DNA of 60,751 bases from BOG-1112 sp964635325. Its GTDB lineage: Bacteria > Bdellovibrionota_B > Oligoflexia > Oligoflexales > Bog-1112. The notes below the pieces were generated by a model that worked only from the letters and a program-made list of their open reading frames with translations, was not told where the DNA came from and made no database searches. The position numbers and the translations under genes are program-made. This document shows, piece after piece, positions 41,588 through 50,825 of the stretch (positions within the stretch are counted from its first letter, which is position 1; each line of letters opens with the position of its first letter). The stretch is from positions 1 through 60,751 of the forward strand of contig CAZWOL010000009.1 of assembly GCA_964635325.1 (NCBI GenBank). Direction: 5' to 3'.

Positions 41588-42655
41588 ATGTTTGATAAGT
41601 TGGAAGCGATTGAGAGACGGTTTATCCACCTTGAGGAATCCTTGATGCGTCCCGATCTTGATGGGGAGCAAACTGTCAAGTTGAGTAAGGAGCGAGCTGA
41701 GATAGAGGAGCTAGTTACCACTTATCGTGAATATAAATCTGTTAAAAAAAACCTCGAAGATACCAAGGAAATTCTAGAGGGTGGTGACAAAGAGTTTGCC
41801 GAAATGGCGCGTGAAGAATTCAATGACTTGCAAGATAAGCTCAAAGATATTTCACAACGTTTGAAGATACTTCTTTTGCCATCTGATCCCCGTGATTCTA
41901 AGAACGTTTTGCTCGAGATCCGAGCAGGTACTGGGGGTGATGAGGCGACACTCTTCTGTGCAGACTTGCTACGTATGTACTGTCGTTATGCAGAGAAGAG
42001 AGGTTGGCGTGTGGAGACACTCAGTAGTACGGAGTCCGCACGCGGGGGTTTTAAAGAGATTGTCTTGCTTATCCAAGGTGACAAAGTTTTCAGTCGCCTG
42101 AAATTTGAAATGGGAGTGCATCGAGTACAACGTGTTCCGGTAACAGAAGCCTCAGGTCGTATTCATACGAGTGCTTGTACGGTAGCTGTTCTTGCTGAAG
42201 CTGATGAAATTGAGATTCAAATCAATCCTGCAGATTTGAAAATTGATACCTTCCGGGCGAGTGGAGCTGGTGGTCAGCACGTTAACCGTACGGATTCTGC
42301 GGTTCGTATTACTCACGTTCCTTCAGGGATGGTAATTGAATGTCAGGACGAACGCTCTCAACATAAGAACAAAGATCGAGCGATGAAGATGTTGCGTAGT
42401 CGGCTTCTTGAGCATATGCAGAGACAGCAGGATGAAGCACGTAGTCAAGATCGTAAATTGCAGGTGGGTTCTGGGGATAGAAGTGAGAGAATCCGAACCT
42501 ACAACTTCCCTCAGGGGCGTGTTACGGATCATCGTATTAATCTTACATTGTATCGTCTTGCTGAAGCAATGGAAGGAGATATTGATGAGGTTCTTGATGC
42601 GTTGGGAACCTTCTATACTGCAGAACAATTGAAGGCTCATAAACTCAATGAGTGA
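41588..42655 (+). CDS. prfA: Peptide chain release factor 1
   Basis: Recognises UAA/UAG and triggers peptide release. PVT (184-186, in RVQRVPVTEASGR) is the RF1 stop-codon-reading tripeptide, distinguishing it from RF2 (SPF). GGQ (228-230) is in ASGAGGQHVNRTDSA. ATG 41588 with AAGG seven bases upstream is preferred; ATG 41582 would add two residues. The stop overlaps the prmC start by eight bases, coupling RF1 to its methyltransferase. Confidence 0.97.
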   Translation: MFDKLEAIERRFIHLEESLMRPDLDGEQTVKLSKERAEIEELVTTYREYKSVKKNLEDTKEILEGGDKEFAEMAREEFNDLQDKLKDISQRLKILLLPSDPRDSKNVLLEIRAGTGGDEATLFCADLLRMYCRYAEKRGWRVETLSSTESARGGFKEIVLLIQGDKVFSRLKFEMGVHRVQRVPVTEASGRIHTSACTVAVLAEADEIEIQINPADLKIDTFRASGAGGQHVNRTDSAVRITHVPSGMVIECQDERSQHKNKDRAMKMLRSRLLEHMQRQQDEARSQDRKLQVGSGDRSERIRTYNFPQGRVTDHRINLTLYRLAEAMEGDIDEVLDALGTFYTAEQLKAHKLNE

Positions 42656-43532
42656 GATTGCTAAAACTCCAGAAACAATTGAGCAGCTTCTACGTTGGTC
42701 CACAGACTTTCTAACGAAGAAGGGTTTTAGCTCTGCTCGTCTTGATACCGAACTCATGCTAGGTCATGCCCTAAAGCTAAGGCGTATTGATCTTTATTTG
42801 CGTTTTGATCAGCCTCTTTCACGTCGGGAGTTGGCAGATTTTAAGACGCTATTATTGCGTCGTCTTCAGCATGAACCCATTGCTTACATCATTGGATCTC
42901 GTGAATTTATGAGTTTGTCTTTTGCGGTCGATGCGCGTGTTCTCATTCCTCGTTCAGAGACTGAGCTACTCGTGGAGCGTGCGATCGCATTTGGTAAAAG
43001 CTTAGCAAAAGATTTACGTATTTTGGAGATTGGGGTGGGTTCGGGTTGCATAGGGCTTTCGCTGCTTCATTATTTGCCAGGTAGCTCTCTAGTTGCGTGG
43101 GATCTTTCTCCAGCTGCGATAGAGCTCTGCAAATTTAATGCGCAGGCGCATTCCATCCTGGAGACTCGTCTTGAATTCAAATGCGCAGATGCTCTAGATG
43201 AACTGAATTGGAAGGATTTGGATAAATTTGATATTATCATCAGCAATCCTCCTTATATCGCTAACCATGAGCGGGAGTGCTTATCACGTTCAGTGATCGA
43301 TTTTGAGCCCGAGCTTGCTCTTTTTGGTGGTGAAGAGGGGCTGGTTTTTTATGAGCGTTTTGCAAAAACAGCTCATGCCCACCTGCATCCTGGGGGCCGT
43401 TTGTTTGTGGAAATTGGCAAAGATCAGGGGCAAAGCGTACTAGCACTTTTAGAATCGCATCAGTGGCGTGATATAACTGTACTTAAAGACTATAGTAAAC
43501 ACGATCGAATTGTAGAGGGCTCTTATGACTGA
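42648..43532 (+). CDS. prmC: Release factor glutamine methyltransferase PrmC
   Basis: SAM-dependent enzyme that methylates the GGQ glutamine of release factors. The N-terminal helical domain (RLDTELMLGHALKLRRIDLY) is followed by ILEIGVGSGCIGLSLL and N200-P-P-Y203, the catalytic motif that binds the glutamine side chain. Length (294 aa) is normal. Overlaps prfA upstream and the AI-2E-family gene downstream by eight bases each. Confidence 0.96.
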   Translation: MSEIAKTPETIEQLLRWSTDFLTKKGFSSARLDTELMLGHALKLRRIDLYLRFDQPLSRRELADFKTLLLRRLQHEPIAYIIGSREFMSLSFAVDARVLIPRSETELLVERAIAFGKSLAKDLRILEIGVGSGCIGLSLLHYLPGSSLVAWDLSPAAIELCKFNAQAHSILETRLEFKCADALDELNWKDLDKFDIIISNPPYIANHERECLSRSVIDFEPELALFGGEEGLVFYERFAKTAHAHLHPGGRLFVEIGKDQGQSVLALLESHQWRDITVLKDYSKHDRIVEGSYD

Positions 43533-44694
43533 ACGTGTATCGCAATCGTCGACAGGTAAGCTATTGCCATGGTCTCAGTTTTACAAGCTTCTCATCTTTT
43601 TTGCAGTTTTGATTCCAATTGCCTATGTTCTTATGTTCGTATACCGAGCCTTGCTCGTGCCTTTTTTTCTAGCTTTGTTTTTCACCTATATGCTCATTCC
43701 AATAATTGATCATCTTTCATTCTACCGTGTTCCAAGAGTTGCGGTTGTCTCCGTAATGCTTCTTTTTACGTTTGCATCAGTGGGAGTGGGAGTCGTTGAG
43801 GTTTTGCCCTACCTTTACAATGAACTTTTAACTCTTATGCATCTTGCTCCTAAAGCTCTGACCTTTGTTAATGAACGTGCGTTTCCTGTGATGAAAAACT
43901 ATATAATCGAATTAGGTTTTTCTGATCAAAAGATTTTGGATCGTATGTTTGGTGATGTGCAAGGTATGGTGCAATGGAGTGATCGTATTCAGGATGCATT
44001 GACTTCTATTTGGCGTTCTGCACCACAGGTTGTTGGGACTTTGCTCAATATCATAATGACCCCTTTGATTACATTTTTTCTAATCAAAGATGAGAAAAAA
44101 ATTGTGAGTTTCTTTAGAGATTTGACCCCAGTGGATTTGCGGGAGCCTGTTCGTGATTTGCTTTCACGAATAAGCTATGCTTTACGATCTGCAATTATGG
44201 GTCAGGTTACTGTAGCTGCTATTCTTGGTTGTCTTTATGTGATTGGCTTTTCAGCTGTTGGTTTAAATGGTGGAATTGCCATTGGTTTGGTTGCTGGTCT
44301 CTGTCGTCTCATCCCCTATTTAGATGTGATTGTAGGTGGTGGCTTATCTTTGATTGTTATTATTGCAAACTGGCAAGGAGCTAGTCAGCTTTTCCTTGTG
44401 GTCGGAATCATTGTGGCTGTCCAATCCTTAGATGGTATGTTTATCACCCCCCGCATTGTTGGGGAGCGGCTAGGCATACATCCACTTGTAGTCATTATGA
44501 CTGTACTTGGATTTGGAGATCTTTGGGGATTTTGGGGAATCTTGCTTGCAGTACCTGCGCTTGCGGTCTTGAAAGTATTCTTTCGTACACTTAAACCTTA
44601 CTACCTGCGCTCGAAAGCATATGGTTTTGATCGACGACGTGCGCGTCTCAATTCTTCATCGTCTCCTATACAACCTATACAACCTCGATCCTAG
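43525..44694 (+). CDS. AI-2E-family (TqsA/PerM-like) membrane transporter
   Basis: Polytopic inner-membrane protein of 389 residues with about eight predicted helices. Family features seen: IIMTPLITFFLIKDEKKIVS, SAVGLNGGIAIGLVAGLCRL followed by IPYLDVIVGG, and GMFITPRIVGERLGIHPLVV. Substrates in this family vary (autoinducer, Na+/H+, unknown), so no function is claimed. It overlaps prmC and ends eight bases from the convergent RsmI-like gene. Confidence 0.9.
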   Translation: MTERVSQSSTGKLLPWSQFYKLLIFFAVLIPIAYVLMFVYRALLVPFFLALFFTYMLIPIIDHLSFYRVPRVAVVSVMLLFTFASVGVGVVEVLPYLYNELLTLMHLAPKALTFVNERAFPVMKNYIIELGFSDQKILDRMFGDVQGMVQWSDRIQDALTSIWRSAPQVVGTLLNIIMTPLITFFLIKDEKKIVSFFRDLTPVDLREPVRDLLSRISYALRSAIMGQVTVAAILGCLYVIGFSAVGLNGGIAIGLVAGLCRLIPYLDVIVGGGLSLIVIIANWQGASQLFLVVGIIVAVQSLDGMFITPRIVGERLGIHPLVVIMTVLGFGDLWGFWGILLAVPALAVLKVFFRTLKPYYLRSKAYGFDRRRARLNSSSSPIQPIQPRS

Positions 44695-44702
44695 CAGCAA
44701 AG

Positions 44703-45404
44703 CTAAGGTTTAGTTCCGGTTCCATCAATAATCAGGACAAAGTTGAGTTTCTTTCCCTGTGTGGCAGCAAGTAGATTTGCAAAGGTTCCAACCAAGAAGT
44801 TTTCTTCATTTCCTGAGATATCCAGTGCTAGAAACGCCTTACGTTTTTTGTCGAATACGTTTTGACAGGCGCTAAGTACCTTTTCTAAGCGATAAGGGGT
44901 GTCGAGCAGAATTATAGGCTTAGACTCTTGCGCGAGACGTTCCAAACTGCGAACGCGTTGTTCTGTTTCCGCAGGTAAAAAACCTTCGAATGTAAATTGT
45001 TGCATCGCAAAAGGACATGCAGAAATGGCTGCCGTTACTGAGCTTGGGCCTGGGATCACCTGAATTTTTGCATGGCTGGCGTAGGCTAGCTCCAACAGTT
45101 GTCGCCCTGGATCTGCCAGAGTTGGGCAGCCTTGATCGCTGACATAAACAGCGCTTTTGCCAGCTTTTAAGTGGCTTCGAAGTAGGTCAAGAATTTCTGA
45201 AGAGTTGTGTTCGTTGTACTTGATATAGGCTTTATGAATTCCTGCCTGTTTAAGCAAAAGTCGAGCAGGGCGGTCTTCTTCAAAAATTAAAAGTTCGCAG
45301 TCTCTCAATGCGGAGAGTGTACGCAATGGAGTGTCATCAATGCAGCCGATATGTGTTGCTGCCATCACTAAAAGACCTGGGCTAATCTTTGAATGTCTAT
45401 CCAA
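44703..45404 (-). CDS. RsmI-like SAM-dependent methyltransferase (tetrapyrrole-methylase fold)
   Basis: RsmI 2'-O-methylates C1402 of 16S rRNA. Family marks: ATHIGCIDDTPLRTLSALRD, CELLIFEEDRPARLLLKQAG, KYNEHNSSEILDLL, VSDQGCPTLADPGRQLLELA and VIPGPSSVTAAISA, then FEGFLPAE. Some positions differ from standard RsmI (TPIGNLxD becomes THIGCIDD, DAGTPxIxDPG becomes DQGCPTLADPG), and it is shorter (233 aa). It may be a divergent RsmI or a related methylase. Confidence 0.78.
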   Translation of the reverse strand: MDRHSKISPGLLVMAATHIGCIDDTPLRTLSALRDCELLIFEEDRPARLLLKQAGIHKAYIKYNEHNSSEILDLLRSHLKAGKSAVYVSDQGCPTLADPGRQLLELAYASHAKIQVIPGPSSVTAAISACPFAMQQFTFEGFLPAETEQRVRSLERLAQESKPIILLDTPYRLEKVLSACQNVFDKKRKAFLALDISGNEENFLVGTFANLLAATQGKKLNFVLIIDGTGTKP

Positions 45405-45666
45405 TGGAGGAGTCCTCTAATTTATTCATAATCGTTCGAAGTTTTAGCACTAAGGCCAATAGCTGCGATAGCTGGTGCCTTTGTTCCGTGGCGACCTTGT
45501 TCTCAAAGTTACTCGGTAGGCTCTAAATACAAGAGATCTTTAGTATATGGAAGATACTGTGATAGATTAAGGGTTTGCTCTATGCTAAGTATGGCCCTAG
45601 CGTGTGCAATATCAGAGATAGGGGTCCTATTTCGTTGGTGATATTTTCACTCCTTAAAAGATAACT

Positions 45667-46431
45667 ATGAGTTCGGATTTAGAGACATCGGAAATAGTTG
45701 AGCAGTTACGACGAGGAGCGATACCTCGCCATGTTGCTGTTGTTATGGATGGCAATGGGCGTTGGGCCCAAAAGCAACTGAAACCACGCATTTTTGGCCA
45801 TAAAAAGGGCGTCGAAAGTGTGAAGCATGTGGTAGAAGCTGCCGCCGATCTAGGGGTTCAGATTCTCACTCTTTATGCATTTAGTGAAGAAAATTGGGGG
45901 CGTCCCAAAGCGGAAGTTTCTGCTCTTATGAGGTTATTGGAAACTTACGTGATAAAGGAACGTGAAAAGCTTAACGAAGCAAATATCAAATTTCGGGTCA
46001 TGGGTAATTTGGAGAAGATACCAGCGCAAACACGAGCGATGGTTGTGGAAACGCAAGAATACTTATCTAAAAATACCGGTATGACTTTGAATGTCGCTTT
46101 AAGCTACGGATCACGGAACGAAATTGTTTTTGCGTGCCAAGACCTCGCTCGCAAGGTTAAAAATGGTGAGCTACAAATCGAGGATATTTCGGTAGAGATG
46201 TTCTCGAAACATTTGTGGACGAACGGTCTTGCAGATCCTGATCTTTTCATTCGCACAAGTGGGGAACAGCGAATCTCCAACTTTCTTCTTTGGCAAATCG
46301 CTTATACAGAGTTGTGGTTTTCGCAGGTTTATTGGCCTGAGTTTCGGAAAGAACACTTTTACGAAGCTATCCGCTCTTTTCAATCACGTAAGCGTCGCTT
46401 CGGACTGGTGCTTGAAGATGGTGCCTTGTAA
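45667..46431 (+). CDS. uppS: Isoprenyl transferase (undecaprenyl diphosphate synthase)
   Basis: cis-Prenyltransferase making the C55 lipid carrier for peptidoglycan and O-antigen. HVAVVMDGNGRWAQ holds catalytic D28. LYAFSEENWGRPKAEV and RTSGEQRISNFLLWQIAYTE, then LWFSQVYWPEF, complete the signature. Length (254 aa) is normal. It heads the envelope-lipid run with cdsA, rseP and pssA. The 262 bases upstream contain a 5-bp AAGGC/GCCTT stem (45452-45481) but no clear promoter. Confidence 0.97.
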   Translation: MSSDLETSEIVEQLRRGAIPRHVAVVMDGNGRWAQKQLKPRIFGHKKGVESVKHVVEAAADLGVQILTLYAFSEENWGRPKAEVSALMRLLETYVIKEREKLNEANIKFRVMGNLEKIPAQTRAMVVETQEYLSKNTGMTLNVALSYGSRNEIVFACQDLARKVKNGELQIEDISVEMFSKHLWTNGLADPDLFIRTSGEQRISNFLLWQIAYTELWFSQVYWPEFRKEHFYEAIRSFQSRKRRFGLVLEDGAL

Positions 46432-46657
46432 GACTAGCCTTTGCTAAGGGCTACGAGTATCCTCGTTTGGAGTCGTCTCTGGATCCACAGTTTAGGCAAG
46501 CCAAATGAATACTGGAATATCTAGGTCAAATTGGCTGTATATGTCCTGAATTCGTTCGTGAAAAGGTTCGGAAGCAACTCAGGATATGACAATGGGTGAC
46601 ACCTCTGTCCAAAAACTCTAACGTAGTATTATTTAGAATAGAAAGGCCCAAGCGTTC

Positions 46658-47509
46658 ATGTTGAGGAAACGAATTCTGACCGCAGTCATTGCTCTTCCCT
46701 TGGTCTTTGCAATTCTGCTGTATATACCAAAACCTCTCATCTTTTTTGTATTCCTACTGTTGGCACTCGGTTCAACCTTCGAGACTGTAAGTATACTTTT
46801 ACCTGCCTTGCGAAATCGGTTGGGAGCTCCCATGTTGAATACAGTTCGACTGTGGACTTTGCTTTGCACTCTGATTTCTGGGGTTGTCTTTTCTTTTATA
46901 GCATCACGTTTGCAGGGAGCTGAGTTGGGAGTTGCTGTCTTTGCAGTGATGATCCTTTTACTCATGAGTACCTTTCTAGCAACATCGATTGAAGCTGCTA
47001 TGGCTAATATGCTTGGCACTCTTTTTAGCGTGATGTATGGCACCCTCCCTTGGATCGCCTTGTTAGATTTGTATGCGATGGGAGAACATTCGCGCTTTCT
47101 TTTTCTGTTGCTTGGGATTGTCATGGCTAATGACACTGGAGCTTATTTTGCAGGGAAATATTTTGGCAAGCATCTTTTGGCACCCAAAAGCTCTCCAAAA
47201 AAAACCTGGGAAGGTGCGATTGGTGGTCTTTTTGGTGGGATTTTCGGTGCATTTGTGATCGATACTGCTTTTGGAGGCCAATTGGGGTCTTCGCAATTTC
47301 TTGTTCTTCTTGCGCTTATCACGGGAGCTGCAGGCATCTTGGGTGATCTTATGGAGTCTGTGATCAAACGTTTTGGAGGAGTCAAAGACTCGGGGGCACT
47401 TTTCCCGGGACACGGTGGTTTGCTCGATAGGACGGATTCCATTATTGTTGCTGCACCAGTGATGTGGTTTGTTCTTTTTATATCACAGCACGATCTTTCA
47501 TTTTTTTAG
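46658..47509 (+). CDS. cdsA: Phosphatidate cytidylyltransferase
   Basis: Makes CDP-diacylglycerol from phosphatidate and CTP. Multi-pass membrane protein with NDTGAYFAGKYFGKHLLAPK, SPKKTWEGAIGGLFGG and the C-terminal signature ESVIKRFGGVKDSGALFPGH followed by GGLLDRTDS. Length (283 aa) is normal. About 226 bases separate it from uppS; these contain an 8-bp hairpin right after uppS (46435-46453) but no usual frr or pyrH gene. Confidence 0.96.
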   Translation: MLRKRILTAVIALPLVFAILLYIPKPLIFFVFLLLALGSTFETVSILLPALRNRLGAPMLNTVRLWTLLCTLISGVVFSFIASRLQGAELGVAVFAVMILLLMSTFLATSIEAAMANMLGTLFSVMYGTLPWIALLDLYAMGEHSRFLFLLLGIVMANDTGAYFAGKYFGKHLLAPKSSPKKTWEGAIGGLFGGIFGAFVIDTAFGGQLGSSQFLVLLALITGAAGILGDLMESVIKRFGGVKDSGALFPGHGGLLDRTDSIIVAAPVMWFVLFISQHDLSFF

Positions 47510-47521
47510 GAAGTACCAGTG

Positions 47522-49216
47522 ATGGCCGAAATTTTGTCGCATCCAATTGTAGCGATGGTCGTTCTTTTGGGTCTTCTTGTTTTCGTACATGAGTTTGGAC
47601 ACTTTATTGTAGGGAAGGCTTTTGGTATTGGTGTCGAGATCTTTTCAATCGGTTTTGGTCCGACGATCTTAGGCTTTGAGCATAAAGGCACACAATATCG
47701 TTTGTCCTGCTTACCTTTGGGTGGTTTTGTAAAATTTGCTGGATTTATTCCCACGGAGTCTGTGCCGGAGCGTTTTAGAGGTTCTGAATTTTGTAATGCA
47801 AGTGTATTTGCGCGAACGTGTACTATAGTTGCCGGACCTCTAGCAAACTTTCTTCTAGCTATTGCCGTCTACGCCTTTCTTGGTATGCAGGGGATAGAGC
47901 ATCCTTCTCCAGTCATCGGTCAGGTTCGTCATGGTAGTCCAGCAGAATCTGCAGGTCTTCGCTCGGGAGACCGTGTGAATAGTATAGATGGCAAAACCAT
48001 TTTGAGCTGGACGGATCTTCAAGAAGCGATTTCTGCTGCTCCTGACAAAGCTCTCGATATTGGTTTTTTACGTGATAGCAAAGAGATGCATCTCAATGTG
48101 GTGCCACAGCCTGTAATGCTTGAGGATGTTTTAGGAAAAATACAAAAGCGAGGCCAACTGGGAATCGGGTATGGCTTCTTGCCTCCATATATTAGTCTAA
48201 TGCGAGATTCAACAGCAGCACGCAAGGCCGGTGTTGTTGGGGGGCAAGAAATTCGTAAGGCAGGCTTTGGTGAGAAAGAGTGGTCGATCACGAGTTGGGA
48301 CCAGTTTATCCATGTTCTGGAGGAAGCCTTTGCTGTGCGAGCAGAGTCTATATGGATCGATGTGCGTCTTGCTCCCAATGATGCTGTTGAAAGAAAAACT
48401 TTAGTGACTGAGGGATGGTCAAAGTTAGTTAAAGATAAAAATTTTGATCCTGTTGAGTTGCCAAAGTACTTGGGGCTTACGGATGCTCAAGTAACTGTGA
48501 ACAGCGTCGAGAGCCCTTCTGATGGGGTTCTGCAAAAAGGTGATAGGTTGCTTAGCGTTGAGGGAAAAGAAATCTCTGATCTCTACGTGCTCTACGAGTT
48601 TTTACAAAAAAATGAGCATGACAAAATTCATGTCACTCTGCAACGTGGTGAAGCAGAGCTTGCGGTCGAATTGCCGCTGCGACCTATCGAGATTCAAAAG
48701 GCCTCAGGTAAAGCAACAGCTTATCTTCTGCCGGTTAGTTTTTTGGGAGCTCTGGTTTCTCCTCCAAGTTATGTAGAAATTTACCGAGACATTTTTTCTA
48801 CCTTACAATTTGCTGTGCGTACAACTGCTCAGCAGTCCCTAATTTTGGTGCGTGTTATAGGGGGGCTCTTTAGAGGTGAGGTGCCTTTGAAAGTACTGGG
48901 TGGTCCGATCTTGATTGCGAAAATGGCTGGAGATTCTGCCAAACTTGGCTTGCAGTCGTTCTTGACTTCCCTGGCTCTCGTCAGTATCAATTTGGGAGTT
49001 CTTAATCTCTTTCCCATTCCTGCGCTTGATGGTGGAAAACTCTTCATGACTGGAATGGAGTTTGTATTGCGTCGACGACTGAGACCGGCTTTTGTGGAGA
49101 ATTATGAGAAGGTAGGTTTTATTCTGATTCTCTCTTTGATCGTGCTAGCTACATATAATGATCTTAGTCGCTTTTGGTCTTCGATGCTCCAAGGTATGGT
49201 GGGTTTGTTTAAATGA
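47522..49216 (+). CDS. rseP: RseP-like site-2 intramembrane metalloprotease
   Basis: Zinc protease that cleaves membrane-bound anti-sigma factors and signal peptides. H23-E24-F-G-H27 and the third ligand in NLFPIPALDGG (D503) are present. A PDZ domain lies at about 131-198 and another at about 322-390. A further PDZ-like stretch (about 215-295) lies between them. E. coli RseP is about 450 residues with two PDZ domains; this one has 564. AGGAAG precedes ATG 47522, with an in-frame GTG three bases earlier. Its stop overlaps the tsaB start. Confidence 0.93.
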   Translation: MAEILSHPIVAMVVLLGLLVFVHEFGHFIVGKAFGIGVEIFSIGFGPTILGFEHKGTQYRLSCLPLGGFVKFAGFIPTESVPERFRGSEFCNASVFARTCTIVAGPLANFLLAIAVYAFLGMQGIEHPSPVIGQVRHGSPAESAGLRSGDRVNSIDGKTILSWTDLQEAISAAPDKALDIGFLRDSKEMHLNVVPQPVMLEDVLGKIQKRGQLGIGYGFLPPYISLMRDSTAARKAGVVGGQEIRKAGFGEKEWSITSWDQFIHVLEEAFAVRAESIWIDVRLAPNDAVERKTLVTEGWSKLVKDKNFDPVELPKYLGLTDAQVTVNSVESPSDGVLQKGDRLLSVEGKEISDLYVLYEFLQKNEHDKIHVTLQRGEAELAVELPLRPIEIQKASGKATAYLLPVSFLGALVSPPSYVEIYRDIFSTLQFAVRTTAQQSLILVRVIGGLFRGEVPLKVLGGPILIAKMAGDSAKLGLQSFLTSLALVSINLGVLNLFPIPALDGGKLFMTGMEFVLRRRLRPAFVENYEKVGFILILSLIVLATYNDLSRFWSSMLQGMVGLFK

Positions 49217-49932
49217 CACTTCATCTTTTCATCGATACAACCCTTTCGGGGACATCTTTAGCACTTGTTTCGCATGGTAGTTCGGAAGGCTCTCCTAAGA
49301 AGTTTATACGAACCCAACCACAGAGAGGTGCTGCAGATTCCGCTCTCTGTCATTTTTTAGCAGAAGGCATGGAGGAGCTGGGCAAAGAGCTAGGGGATGT
49401 CGACACAATTATTGTTGCGCAAGGGCCTGGCTCATTCACAGGTATCAAAGTCGGTCTAGCATGGGCTTACGGTTTTCAGGCAGCTCGTAAAGAGAACCTG
49501 CTTGTGGGGATGTCTTCTCTTTTAGAAGGACGGGCAGAGCTTGTACGTCACCTTAATGAGAATGCACTTCTTCTGTTACCTATTAGTCGACGAGAAGCTT
49601 TTCTCTGTTCAGAGGGAGTCGATGCAGAAAGTGCGGTCAGGTCTATTGTTTTGTATACTGAGACTGCAGAGCGTGAGCTGGCAGATCACATACGACGAGG
49701 CCAGACTCTTGTCGCTATTGGAATAGATACAGGTCTAAAAGAATGGCTGCAAAGTAAAGAGGTATCCTTTCGTGAATATGCGATGGATGAATTTATGCAA
49801 TTTGCAATGCAAGGAATGATGTCTAAAGCGTCTAGCTTGGACCTTGCTGCATTACGTAGGCGAGAGATTTTGCCTACGTATCTAAAGAAATCGTCGGTTG
49901 AAGAAAAATTTGCAAATCAAGGAGCTGTCTGA
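49213..49932 (+). CDS. tsaB: tRNA threonylcarbamoyladenosine biosynthesis protein TsaB
   Basis: Partner of TsaD in making t6A37 of tRNA. It has LFIDTTLSGTSLALVS, VDTIIVAQGPGSFTGIKVGL and AWAYGFQAA, as in the inactive ASKHA fold of TsaB. Length (239 aa) is normal. It overlaps rseP by four bases and pssA by one. tsaD, tsaC and tsaE are not in the window. Confidence 0.92.
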   Translation: MTLHLFIDTTLSGTSLALVSHGSSEGSPKKFIRTQPQRGAADSALCHFLAEGMEELGKELGDVDTIIVAQGPGSFTGIKVGLAWAYGFQAARKENLLVGMSSLLEGRAELVRHLNENALLLLPISRREAFLCSEGVDAESAVRSIVLYTETAERELADHIRRGQTLVAIGIDTGLKEWLQSKEVSFREYAMDEFMQFAMQGMMSKASSLDLAALRRREILPTYLKKSSVEEKFANQGAV

Positions 49933-50825
49933 TGTCTCTGAAACGTTCTGCTATCCGTCCTTCACTTGGTGGTGCTGTTTATATCCTCCCCAATCTCTTG
50001 ACCACAGGAAACTTATTTTTCGGATTCTTTTCGATCGTGAAATCGATGCAAGGAGACTTTGTCTGGGCATCAGCAGCTATTTTGCTTGCTGCAATTTTTG
50101 ATATTCTGGATGGACGTGTTGCGCGTCTAACGAATGCTTCGAGTGAATTTGGTGTGCAGTATGATTCGCTTTGTGACCTTGTTTCCTTTGGTTTAGCTCC
50201 CGCTTTTTTAATGTATCAGTTTGCTTTAAATGGTGTTGGTCGCATTGGTTGGATTGTTTGCTTTATTTTTCTAGCATGTGGTGCCTTGCGGCTTGCTCGT
50301 TTCAATGTGCAAAGTTCTATCGGTAAAGCAAATGATGATTTTACAGGTCTACCCATTCCTATGTCCGCTGGAGTTATCGCTTGTTTTGTCGGGGTGACTG
50401 CTGAGCTTCGATTGGAAGAAATATCTCATGAATGGTTGATTGGAACCTTGAATGAATGGGCCGTCAGTGAGGTCTTTCATAGAGGGTTTTTATTGTGTGT
50501 TGCACCTTTGCTTGCTGTTCTTATGGTGAGTAATGTTCGCTATCGCTCTCATAAAGCTGTGAAGATTCGAAGCATCAAACCATTTCGCTTGCTTGCAATT
50601 TTTGTCGTTGTTGTGGGTATTGCTGCTTACAAACCAGCTCTGGCAGGGGCTATCTTCTTTTTAGGGTATGCATTGAGTGGTCTCATCGAATGGGCTTTTG
50701 GTTGGAAGAAACCAACTGAAGACGATGAGATTTTTGAGCAGTTTGATGAAGAAGCTTCCATTATGGAGCCAGGTTCGTTGGATCCTAGCCCTTTTACTAA
50801 AGATGATAGCAGGAAAAAAATGTGA
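49932..50825 (+). CDS. pssA: CDP-diacylglycerol-serine O-phosphatidyltransferase
   Basis: Membrane enzyme of the first step to phosphatidylethanolamine. The CDP-alcohol phosphotransferase motif D60-G-x2-A-R-x8-G-x3-D-x3-D82 is intact (DGRVARLTNASSEFGVQYDS). VYILPNLLTTGNLFFGFFSI at the N terminus is typical of the type II PssA. The C terminus has an acidic tail after the last helix. It overlaps tsaB and asd by one base each. Confidence 0.93.
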   Translation: MSLKRSAIRPSLGGAVYILPNLLTTGNLFFGFFSIVKSMQGDFVWASAAILLAAIFDILDGRVARLTNASSEFGVQYDSLCDLVSFGLAPAFLMYQFALNGVGRIGWIVCFIFLACGALRLARFNVQSSIGKANDDFTGLPIPMSAGVIACFVGVTAELRLEEISHEWLIGTLNEWAVSEVFHRGFLLCVAPLLAVLMVSNVRYRSHKAVKIRSIKPFRLLAIFVVVVGIAAYKPALAGAIFFLGYALSGLIEWAFGWKKPTEDDEIFEQFDEEASIMEPGSLDPSPFTKDDSRKKM

